Assembly: GCF_001466725.1 (NCBI RefSeq)
Contig: NZ_CP013650.1
Location: 1,922,001-1,986,000 of the forward strand
Origin: Lacimicrobium alkaliphilum
Lineage (GTDB): Bacteria > Pseudomonadota > Gammaproteobacteria > Enterobacterales > Alteromonadaceae
Reading direction: 5' to 3'
Length of the DNA: 64,000 nt
The notes below the pieces were generated by a model, which had not been told where the DNA came from, made no database searches, and saw nothing but the letters and a program-made list of their open reading frames with translations. Below are positions 8,362 to 15,688 of the stretch, one piece after another; the first letter of the stretch is position 1; every line of letters begins with the position of its first letter. Made by a program: the position numbers and the translations under genes.

Positions 8362-9831
8362 ATGAGCGGGTCTGACAGATTTAACCTTTTATCCTTTACA
8401 GGCAAAATGAAAGTTCTGCATCTGTCCTGGATAGCATTTTTTATCACCTTTGTGGTGTGGTTCAATCATGCACCGTTGTTGCAGGCGATTGCTGCGAGCC
8501 TGGGGCTGGACAGTCAGCAGGTAAAAACCTTGCTGATCCTGAACGTGGCGCTGACTATTCCGGCAAGGGTGATCATTGGCATGTTAACGGACCGCTTCGG
8601 TCCGCGTATTGTTTATTCCACACTGCTGGCAATCTGTTCCTTACCCTGCTTCTTATTTGCGCTGGCTGAGACCTTTATTCAGGCGGCCATTGCCCGCTTT
8701 ATGCTCGGTTTTATCGGGGCCGGCTTTGTGATTGGCATCCGTATGGTCAGCGAGTGGTTCCCCAGTCAGGAACTGGGTACGGCCGAGGGCATTTATGGCG
8801 GCTGGGGGAATTTCGGATCGGCGGCGGCGGCCTTCAGCCTGCCTGCGCTGGCATTATGGCTTGGTGGGGATAACGGCTGGCGTTACGCCATCGCCCTAAC
8901 CGGGTTGATGAGTCTGATTTTTGCTGTCATTTATTTTATGAGTGTCAGCGACACGCCAAAAGGTGCCACCTACTTCAAGCCAAAACAAAGTGGCGCCATG
9001 GAGGTCACCAGTGTCGGAGATTTCTTTTTTCTGCTGGTCATGAAGATCCCTATGTATGCGGCACTGGCCTTGTTGATATGGAAGCTGTCGCCAGCGGGAG
9101 TAAGCCTTGTCGGCTCTGAGCTGAGTCTGGTCTGCTACATTGGTCTGGTGTTGTTGTATCTGTGCGAGATCCGCCAGGTGTGGAAGATCAATCACAGTAT
9201 TTTTAAACAACCTGTGCCCGAACTGCATCGCTATAAATTCAAACAGGTAGCGATACTCAATGTGCTGTACTTTGCGACCTTTGGCTCAGAACTGGCGGTG
9301 ATCTCTATGTTGCCACTGTTTTTTGCCGAAACCTTTACCCTGACACCGGTAATGGCCGGTATGCTGGCCTCGGCGTATGCCTTTATGAATCTGATGTCGC
9401 GACCGGCAGGCGGCTGGCTGTCTGATAAGTTTGGCCGCAAGCCGGTGTTGTTGATCCTCACCGCAGGACTGGCGTTGGGCTACTTTATGATGAGCCATGT
9501 GAACGCAAGCTGGTCTTTGCCGCTGGCGGTCGCTGCGGTGATGTTATGTTCTTTCTTTGTACAATCCGGAGAGGGAGCGGTATTTGCGGTGGTACCCCTG
9601 ATTAAACGTCGCCTGACCGGGCAGATTGCCGGCATGACCGGAGCCTACGGCAATGTGGGTGCAGTGGTGTATCTGACGGTGTTGTCATTTGTGGACTACA
9701 GCACCTTTTTTATGGTGATTGCGGCGACCGCATTAATGGGCTTTGCAGTGCTGTTGTTGATGGAAGAGCCTAAAGGCCATATTGCTGAAGTTGGTGAAGA
9801 CGGCTCGGTAGAGCTGATCTCTGTATCCTGA
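8362..9831 (+). CDS. narK: Nitrate/nitrite transporter, MFS, NarK/NrtP-like
   Basis: A 489-residue major facilitator protein with about twelve hydrophobic segments. It carries both nitrate signature motifs: [13 protein letters not shown] in TM5 and [14 protein letters not shown] in TM11. The cytoplasmic MFS motif [10 protein letters not shown] and its repeat [12 protein letters not shown] are present. A long central loop (about res 190-290, with extra hydrophobic stretches) resembles cyanobacterial NrtP-type transporters. The ATG at 8362 is chosen because GGAG precedes it by 9 nt and the protein then starts MSGSDRF; an upstream in-frame ATG at 8326 lies next to the terminator. It is the first gene downstream of the ANTAR leader. 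Confidence 0.93.
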   Translation: MSGSDRFNLLSFTGKMKVLHLSWIAFFITFVVWFNHAPLLQAIAASLGLDSQQVKTLLILNVALTIPARVIIGMLTDRFGPRIVYSTLLAICSLPCFLFALAETFIQAAIARFMLGFIGAGFVIGIRMVSEWFPSQELGTAEGIYGGWGNFGSAAAAFSLPALALWLGGDNGWRYAIALTGLMSLIFAVIYFMSVSDTPKGATYFKPKQSGAMEVTSVGDFFFLLVMKIPMYAALALLIWKLSPAGVSLVGSELSLVCYIGLVLLYLCEIRQVWKINHSIFKQPVPELHRYKFKQVAILNVLYFATFGSELAVISMLPLFFAETFTLTPVMAGMLASAYAFMNLMSRPAGGWLSDKFGRKPVLLILTAGLALGYFMMSHVNASWSLPLAVAAVMLCSFFVQSGEGAVFAVVPLIKRRLTGQIAGMTGAYGNVGAVVYLTVLSFVDYSTFFMVIAATALMGFAVLLLMEEPKGHIAEVGEDGSVELISVS

Positions 9832-9842
9832 ACGAAGGTCAG

Positions 9843-11621
9843 ATGATGAGTGCTAATCCGCCGGCCCATGGCAAAGACCTGTTAGCTCAGCAAAGCATTG
9901 ATACCAGGTTATCAGATAAGCTTGAAGTGGAATTCGGCGGTAGCAGCCTGGCCGGTGCCAAGTCCGATAATCAGGATGCCCTGGCAGCGTATTATCCTGA
10001 CAGTGCTTCGGCCCGCTTAAAGGGGGCCGTGGCCTGTATCGCCGATGGCGTCAGCAGCAGTGAGCAGGCCAGAATGGCAAGTCAGCTCAGTGTTACCCAT
10101 TTTATTCAGGATTATTTCAGTACACCTGACAGCTGGGCGGTAAAAACTGCAGCGGCCAGAGTGCTGTCGGCACTGAATAACTGGTTAGTCCATCACGGAC
10201 GTCAGTCACCGGGGCAGGCGGGTATGTTAACCACTTTCAGTGCCCTGATCTGCAAATCTGCCACTGCTCATTTTCTGCACATCGGCGACAGTCGCATTTA
10301 CCGGCTGCGTGAACAGGAGCTGGAACAGCTGACTCAGGATCATAATCTGCATCAGGGCGGAGGCCGTTCTTTTCTGAGCCGGGCACTGGGCATGGATAAT
10401 CACCTGGAGATTGACTATCGTCAGGAGGCGCTGCAGGCCGGGGACTGTTTTTTATTGTGTACAGACGGGGTATACGGCTGTTTGCCCGATAGTCAGTTAC
10501 AGACTCTGCTCAAAGAATCGCAGACCCACCCGGAAGCGCTGGCAAAAAAGATCGCCAGGCAGGCGTTAGCCGCTGGCAGCCAGGACAATATCAGTTGCCT
10601 GATCGTCAGAGTCACTCAACTGCCCCGACAGGATGTGAATGAAACCCTCCGGCAACTGACCAGCAAGGTGATTCCGCCTGCGCTTAAGCCCGGCATGACA
10701 CTGGATGGTTTTAAAGTCAGTCAGGTGCTGTATAACGGCCCCCGCAGTCATCTTTATCTGGTTGAGCATGATGACCGGGAAAAGCCGCTGGTACTGAAGA
10801 CCCCCGATGTCCGCTTCGCCGATGATGCAGTTTATCTGGAAGCCTTCAGTCGCGAGCAATGGGCAGGGCGGCGAATTGATCATCCGGGTGTGATGAAAAT
10901 CTATCCCTCCCCGGACAGTCCCTTTTTATACCATTTGTGTGAGTTTGTAGACGGTCAGACCCTGCGTCAGTGGATGCGGGATAACCCGCATCCTTCACTG
11001 GAACAGGCACGTAAGCTGGCTGTACAGCTGGTCAGTGCGCTGCGGGCTTTTCAGCGACAAGGCATGGTACATGGTGATCTTAAGCCAGAGAATATTATGG
11101 TACAGGCAGATGGTGAACTGAAAATCATTGATTTTGGTGCCGTGCAGGTCAGTGGCTTAGAAGAAATGGCGGCCGATATCACCTCACTTCAGCCACCCGG
11201 TGCACTGGATTACTGTGCACCGGAATACCTGCAAGGTGAAAAAGGCAGTGCCCAGAGCGATATGTTCTCGCTGGCTGTGATTTTGTATGAGGTGTTGTGC
11301 GGTGAACTGCCCTTTAAGCGCTCGGTACTGGCCCATCAGCACTCAGACAGCCGTTGTACCTGGCAATACCAGCCGCTTCGTCTGCGGCGGCCATCAGTTC
11401 CACTGTGGGCCGACCTGGCACTGAAAAAAGCTGTGGCAAAGCATCCGCGCAATCGTTATATGGCATTTTCTGAGTTGTTGCAGGATCTTACCCTGCCAAA
11501 CCCTCAGTTGTTAAGGCATCAGCGCAGGATGCCTCTGATAGAACGGCATCCGGTTCAATTCTGGCAGTCTGTCAGCCTGCTGCTGGGGCTGTTGCTATTG
11601 CTGCAATGGGCGCTGCGCTGA
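9843..11621 (+). CDS. Fusion of PP2C-type protein phosphatase and Ser/Thr protein kinase with C-terminal membrane anchor
   Basis: A 592-residue bifunctional signalling protein. The phosphatase half (about res 30-258) has the PP2C metal motifs: DNQD, ACIADGVSSSEQ, GDSRIYRL, LCTDGVYGCL and SQDNIS. The kinase half (about 280-535) has the ATP-binding Lys in LVLKTPD, the catalytic loop HGDLKPENIM (His near 410) and IIDFGAVQ. HGD replaces the usual HRD, and the glycine loop is degenerate. The C-terminus is one transmembrane helix (571-590) that ends the protein, so both domains face the cytoplasm. It starts 11 bp after narK (ATG at 9843 or 9846, after GAAGG) and shares its leader. A role in tuning nitrate uptake or reduction is inference. 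Confidence 0.9.
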   Translation: MMSANPPAHGKDLLAQQSIDTRLSDKLEVEFGGSSLAGAKSDNQDALAAYYPDSASARLKGAVACIADGVSSSEQARMASQLSVTHFIQDYFSTPDSWAVKTAAARVLSALNNWLVHHGRQSPGQAGMLTTFSALICKSATAHFLHIGDSRIYRLREQELEQLTQDHNLHQGGGRSFLSRALGMDNHLEIDYRQEALQAGDCFLLCTDGVYGCLPDSQLQTLLKESQTHPEALAKKIARQALAAGSQDNISCLIVRVTQLPRQDVNETLRQLTSKVIPPALKPGMTLDGFKVSQVLYNGPRSHLYLVEHDDREKPLVLKTPDVRFADDAVYLEAFSREQWAGRRIDHPGVMKIYPSPDSPFLYHLCEFVDGQTLRQWMRDNPHPSLEQARKLAVQLVSALRAFQRQGMVHGDLKPENIMVQADGELKIIDFGAVQVSGLEEMAADITSLQPPGALDYCAPEYLQGEKGSAQSDMFSLAVILYEVLCGELPFKRSVLAHQHSDSRCTWQYQPLRLRRPSVPLWADLALKKAVAKHPRNRYMAFSELLQDLTLPNPQLLRHQRRMPLIERHPVQFWQSVSLLLGLLLLLQWALR

Positions 11622-11649
11622 AAACCTGTCTACCGCGAATTACATAATG

Positions 11650-12374
11650 AAAAGAAATTTAACCACGGAGGCACAGAGAGCAAAGATGTGAGAAGGTTTA
11701 TATTCTTAGCGCCTTCGCGTCTCTGCGAGATCAAATAAAGAAAAGCAGGATGATCTCGCAGAGGTGCGGGGGCGCAAAGAAGAGCAATGTCTTAGAAGGG
11801 TCCAATTTATTGGACTTGTCTAAAAGTCTTCAACCACGAAGGACGCGAAGAGCACGAAGATGGCAACACAAGAACACCTTAAATCTGTGCGTCTCAGCGC
11901 CCCTGCGAGATCAAATAAAGAAAAGCGGGATGATCTCGCCAAGGCGCGGGGCGCAGAGAAGAGCAATATTTTGTAGTGTCCAATTTATTGGACTTGTCTA
12001 AAAGTCTTCAACCACGAAGGACGCGAAGAGCACGAAGATGGCAACACAAGAACACCTTAAATCTCCGCGTCTCAGCGCCCCTGCGAGATCAAATAAAGAA
12101 AAGCGGGATGATCTCGCCAAGGCGCGGGGGCGCAGAGAAGAGCAATATTTTGTAGGGTCCAATTTATTGGACTGGTCTAAAAGTCTTCAACCACGAAGGA
12201 CGCGAAGAGCACGAAGATGGCAACACAAGAACACCTTAAATCTCCGCGTCTCAGCGCCCCTGCGAGATCAAATAAAGAAAAGCAGGATGATCTCGCAGAG
12301 GCGCGGGGGCGCAGAGGTTTAAAACAGTCCTTTCATCAGCGTAGCCTGTATAGAGCGAAGCGGAATACGGGGCT
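11650..12374. repeat. Tandem array of compound repeats, period about 178 bp, inside the nas locus
   Basis: Three near-identical units follow each other; the word ATGGCAACACAAGAACACC starts at 11860, 12038 and 12217. Each unit joins CACGAAGGACGCGAAGAGCA, GCGTCTCAGCGCCCCTGCGA, the arms GATCTCGC...GCGCGGGGGCGCAGAG, and the small palindrome GTCCAATTTATTGGAC. A GCGAAGCGG half element closes the array (12344-12374). The start codons inside the units give short frames with no protein-like composition, so I do not call genes. The array separates the narK unit from the nirB promoter. Confidence 0.8.
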
Positions 12375-12397
12375 GTTTTTCGCGGTTGAAGGTGTTG

Positions 12398-12414
12398 TGC
12401 ACCACCAGGGAGCA
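12398..12414. promoter_or_regulatory. NtrC-like enhancer box upstream of nirB
   Basis: TGCACC-ACCAG-GGAGCA matches TGCACC-N5-GGTGCA in 11 of 12 defined positions. It is centred about 118 bp before the predicted sigma-54 start. A second inverted pair, TGCACTG...CAGTGCA (about 12419-12442), follows. Confidence 0.65.
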
Positions 12415-12497
12415 GGATTGCACTGTTAATGCGTGCAGTGCATATAGAAACAACAATGACTTTATGTATCTCTTTGAAAAATAATAATAAAAAGTAT

Positions 12498-12513
12498 TGG
12501 CACTGGTTTTGCT
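12498..12513 (+). promoter_or_regulatory. Sigma-54 promoter of nirBD-nasA-cobA
   Basis: TGGCACT-GGTT-TTGCT is an almost perfect RpoN promoter. GG is at 12499-12500 and GC at 12511-12512, giving a start near 12524 and a leader of about 198 nt. Confidence 0.85.
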
Positions 12514-12563
12514 GTCATTAAGAAGAGTAAAAAGAGTTAGTACAGAACCACAAATACATAACC

Positions 12564-12612
12564 GCCAGTCAGCAGGCAACGTTGCCTGACTGACGGCAGG
12601 GCAACGAAGCCC
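12564..12612 (+). ncRNA. Two-hairpin ANTAR-responsive leader before nirB
   Basis: Hairpin 1 (12564-12597) has a long stem with two single bulges closed by GGC/GCC and the hexaloop AACGTT. Hairpin 2 (12599-12612) has the stem GGGC/GCCC and the hexaloop AACGAA. Both loops have A1 and G4, as in known ANTAR targets. The GCCC of hairpin 2 begins the terminator stem GCCCGCA (12609-12615). The block GGCAACGAAGCCC of hairpin 2 is shared with the narK leader. Confidence 0.88.
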
Positions 12613-12664
12613 GCAGATCTGTCTTACTTCCGTCCGGAAGCAGACCGATGTGCGGGCTTTTTTT
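12607..12664 (+). terminator. Attenuator terminator in the nirB leader
   Basis: AAGCCCGCA pairs with TGCGGGCTT, with inner GTCT...AGAC and CTTCC...GGAAG pairing, and is followed by seven T. It ends 58 bp before nirB and is mutually exclusive with ANTAR hairpin 2. Confidence 0.9.
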
Positions 12665-12721
12665 GTTTTTCTCAGTGGTTGCCGGATTGCGGGCAATTTA
12701 AAAAGACCAGAAGAGGTAAGG

Positions 12722-15250
12722 ATGAAAAGTGCGAATAAGATCCTGGTGGTGGGCAACGGCATGGTCGGCCACCATTTTGTCGAACAGCTGAGCCAGCAAA
12801 ACAGCCAGGCAGAGATCACCGTGTTGTGCGGTGAACCGCGCCTGGCCTATGACAGGGTGCATTTATCGGCGTTTTTCGATGGTAAAACTGCCGACGATCT
12901 GGCCCTGACCAGCGAAGCGCAGTATCACGACTGGGGGGTGAATTTTCTTACCCACGCCTGGGTGGAGAAGATTGACACTGAAGACAAGCAGGTTTGGCTC
13001 AAAGATGGCCGCCATCTGGCTTATGACAAACTGGTGCTGGCCACTGGCTCTTATCCTTTTGTACCGCCTGTCCCGGGTGGTGATCAGCCCCATTGTCTGG
13101 TTTATCGCACTATAGAAGATCTTGAAGCCATCGCTGCAAGTGCCGCCAGCAGCAAGGTGGGCGTGGTGATAGGTGGTGGTCTGCTGGGGCTGGAAGCGGC
13201 CAATGCGCTGAAACAACTCGGGCTTGAAACCCATGTGGTGGAGTTTGCGCCACAATTGATGGCGGTGCAGTTGGACGCCGGCGGTGGCCGTTTGTTGCGA
13301 GACAAGATTCAGGGCCTCGGTGTGCAGGTACATACCAGTAAGGCGACTGAAGAGATCGCTACCGGCAGCCAGTGTCGCTATCAGTTGCGTTTTAAGGACG
13401 GTGAGATACTGGAAACGGATATGGTGCTGTTTTCTGCCGGCATCCGCCCACAGGATAAACTGGCCAGAGATGCGGGTCTGGAACTGGGTGAACGGGGCGG
13501 GATTGTGATCAATGACCACTGCCAGACTTCAGATCCGTCGATCTATGCCATCGGCGAGTGCGCGCTGTGGCAGGGACGGATTTTTGGTCTGGTGGCACCG
13601 GGCTATCAGATGGCCAGAGCCGCAGCCAGCCACTTACAGGATGGCGATCTTAGCTTTACCGGTGCCGATATGAGCACCAAATTAAAGCTGTTGGGCGTTG
13701 AAGTGGGCAGCATCGGCGATGCCCATGGCAATACCCCGGGAGCCCTGAGCTATAGCTATGAAAATCAGCCAGAGGGAATTTATAAGAAAATTGTGGTGGA
13801 TAAGGCCGAACAGAAACTGCTTGGTGCGGTACTGGTTGGTGATAGCTCAGATTACGATACCTTGCTGCAATTTGCGTTAAACGGTATCGAATTGCCGCAA
13901 AAACCTGAGTCGCTGATTTTGCCAGACAGTGCCGGTAAGCCGCTGCTCGGCGCCGATGCACTATCCGACAGCGCCACGGTTTGTTCCTGTCACAATGTTA
14001 CCAAGGGCGATATTCATCAGGCCATAGAGCAGGGGGCCTGTGATCTTGGTGGGGTGAAAAGCTGCACCAAAGCCAGCAGCGGCTGCGGCGGTTGTGCCGG
14101 GCTGCTGAAGACCGTGGTTGAAACTGAGCTGGCTGAGCGTGGTGTGGAAGTCAAAAAAGATATCTGCGAGCACTTTGCCTATTCCCGTCAGGAGTTGTTT
14201 CATCTGGTACAGGTAGAGAAAATCCACACCTTTGACGAGTTGCTATCCCGTCATGGTAAGGGTTTGGGCTGTGATATCTGCAAACCCACGGTGGCCTCCA
14301 TTCTGGCCTCAAACTGGAATGACTATATCCTCAGTAAAGAGCACTTCGGCTTACAGGACACCAATGACAGATTTCTTGCCAACTTACAAAAAGACGGCAC
14401 CTATTCGGTGGTACCCAGAGTGCCGGCGGGTGAGATTACCCCTGAAAAACTCATTGTCATCGGTCAGGTGGCAAAAAAGTATCGGTTATATACCAAGATA
14501 ACCGGTGGTCAGCGTATCGATCTGTTCGGTGCCAGAGTGGAACAGCTACCGGATATCTGGCGAGAACTGATCGAAGCGGGTTTTGAAACCGGTCATGCCT
14601 ACGGCAAATCACTCAGAACCGTCAAATCCTGTGTCGGCAGTACCTGGTGTCGTTATGGCGTGCAGGACAGCACCGGCCAGGCCATTGCCATTGAGAATCG
14701 CTACAAGGGCTTACGTTCACCTCACAAAATCAAGATGGCGGTATCCGGCTGCACCCGCGAATGCGCCGAAGCCCAGAGTAAGGATGTGGGGGTAATTGCC
14801 ACCGACAAAGGCTGGAACCTGTATGTCGGCGGCAATGGCGGCATGAAGCCACGCCATGCCGACCTGCTGGCGACGGATCTGGATACCGATACGCTGGTTC
14901 GCTACATCGACCGTTTTCTTATGTTCTACGTGCGCACTGCCGACAGGCTTCAGCGCACCTCGGTATGGCTGGAAAGTCTCGAAGGGGGGCTGGAGTATCT
15001 GCGCGAGGTGATTATCGATGACAAGCTGGGCCTGTGTGAGGAGCTGGAAGCGCAGATGCATCAGGTGGTGGGCACTTATCAGTGTGAATGGAAAAGCGCC
15101 ATCAACGATCCGCAGAGCCTGCGCCAGTTCCGTCAGTTCGTTAACGCCGATGACGCCGATGTCAATATTCAGTTTGTGGAAGAACGGGGCCAGTTGCGCC
15201 CGGCCACCGAGCAGGAAAAAACCAGACCGGCCAAAACTGAAACCGTGTAG
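12722..15250 (+). CDS. nirB: Assimilatory nitrite reductase [NAD(P)H], large subunit
   Basis: An 842-residue flavin, iron-sulfur and siroheme enzyme that reduces nitrite to ammonium in the cytoplasm. In order: an FAD/NAD(P)H reductase domain (VVGNGMVGHHFVEQL at the N-terminus, VVIGGGLLGLEAAN mid-domain), a BFD-like [2Fe-2S] domain from about res 419 (VCSCHNVTKGD, then SCTKASSGCGGC), and the sulfite/nitrite reductase domain with the siroheme-4Fe-4S cysteines in SCVGSTWC and GCTRECAE. The ATG at 12722 follows GAGGTAAGG; the frame is open from 12650 but that overlaps the attenuator. The TAG stop (15248-15250) is the TAG of a TGTAGGTCGG repeat. Confidence 0.97.
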   Translation: MKSANKILVVGNGMVGHHFVEQLSQQNSQAEITVLCGEPRLAYDRVHLSAFFDGKTADDLALTSEAQYHDWGVNFLTHAWVEKIDTEDKQVWLKDGRHLAYDKLVLATGSYPFVPPVPGGDQPHCLVYRTIEDLEAIAASAASSKVGVVIGGGLLGLEAANALKQLGLETHVVEFAPQLMAVQLDAGGGRLLRDKIQGLGVQVHTSKATEEIATGSQCRYQLRFKDGEILETDMVLFSAGIRPQDKLARDAGLELGERGGIVINDHCQTSDPSIYAIGECALWQGRIFGLVAPGYQMARAAASHLQDGDLSFTGADMSTKLKLLGVEVGSIGDAHGNTPGALSYSYENQPEGIYKKIVVDKAEQKLLGAVLVGDSSDYDTLLQFALNGIELPQKPESLILPDSAGKPLLGADALSDSATVCSCHNVTKGDIHQAIEQGACDLGGVKSCTKASSGCGGCAGLLKTVVETELAERGVEVKKDICEHFAYSRQELFHLVQVEKIHTFDELLSRHGKGLGCDICKPTVASILASNWNDYILSKEHFGLQDTNDRFLANLQKDGTYSVVPRVPAGEITPEKLIVIGQVAKKYRLYTKITGGQRIDLFGARVEQLPDIWRELIEAGFETGHAYGKSLRTVKSCVGSTWCRYGVQDSTGQAIAIENRYKGLRSPHKIKMAVSGCTRECAEAQSKDVGVIATDKGWNLYVGGNGGMKPRHADLLATDLDTDTLVRYIDRFLMFYVRTADRLQRTSVWLESLEGGLEYLREVIIDDKLGLCEELEAQMHQVVGTYQCEWKSAINDPQSLRQFRQFVNADDADVNIQFVEERGQLRPATEQEKTRPAKTETV

Positions 15251-15318
15251 GTCGGAATTTATTCCGACAGAGACAGGTTCAGGCTTAATTAATTTGTCGG
15301 GATGAACCCCGACCTACA
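15247..15318. repeat. TGTAGGTCGG palindromic pair between nirB and nirD
   Basis: TGTAGGTCGGAATTTATTCC on the left is inverted relative to GTCGGGATGAACCCCGACCT plus ACAG on the right, and each arm is itself a small palindrome. The nirB stop codon lies in the left arm. Sitting inside an operon, it would fold in the mRNA between the two subunit genes. Confidence 0.8.
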
Positions 15319-15331
15319 GTGGAGTAGCACC

Positions 15332-15688
15332 ATGCGTTGGGTGACCCTTTGCAGACAAAACGATTTACTTGAAAATGCCGGCGTGGCGGCCATGTACGAG
15401 GATATCCATGGCGACAAGCATCAACTGGCTCTGTTCAGCCTGATTCAGGCCGGCAAACCCCATTTATTTGCCACTGGCAACTGGGATCCCATCGGCAAGG
15501 CCAATGTGCTGAGTAGGGGGATTCTTGGCTCAGTGGATGAAGAACCGGTGGTGGCGTCACCCTTGTATAAACAGCATTTTTCCCTGATCAGCGGACAATG
15601 TCTGGAGCAGCCTGATTGCAGTGTGCCAGTTTACGCGCTGCGGTTGCAGGGTGACTGGGTTCAGGTGGCGGAACAGGATTACATATAA
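15332..15688 (+). CDS. nirD: Nitrite reductase small subunit
   Basis: A 118-residue Rieske-fold subunit of NirBD. The family signature FATGNWDPIGKANVLSRGIL (res 47-66) is clear. As in other NirD proteins, the two Cys/His pairs of true Rieske proteins are absent, so no cluster is expected. The ATG at 15332 follows TGGAG and starts MRWVTLC, the usual N-terminus; an in-frame ATG at 15302 lies in the upstream repeat. The TAA stop shares one base with the nasA start codon. Confidence 0.93.
   Translation: MRWVTLCRQNDLLENAGVAAMYEDIHGDKHQLALFSLIQAGKPHLFATGNWDPIGKANVLSRGILGSVDEEPVVASPLYKQHFSLISGQCLEQPDCSVPVYALRLQGDWVQVAEQDYI

Noticed and set aside
11860..12429. Short frames beginning MATQEHLK in the tandem array
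   Set aside because: They repeat with the DNA unit, lack ribosome sites, have a biased Arg/Ala composition and consist of known repeat words; they are repeat DNA, not genes.
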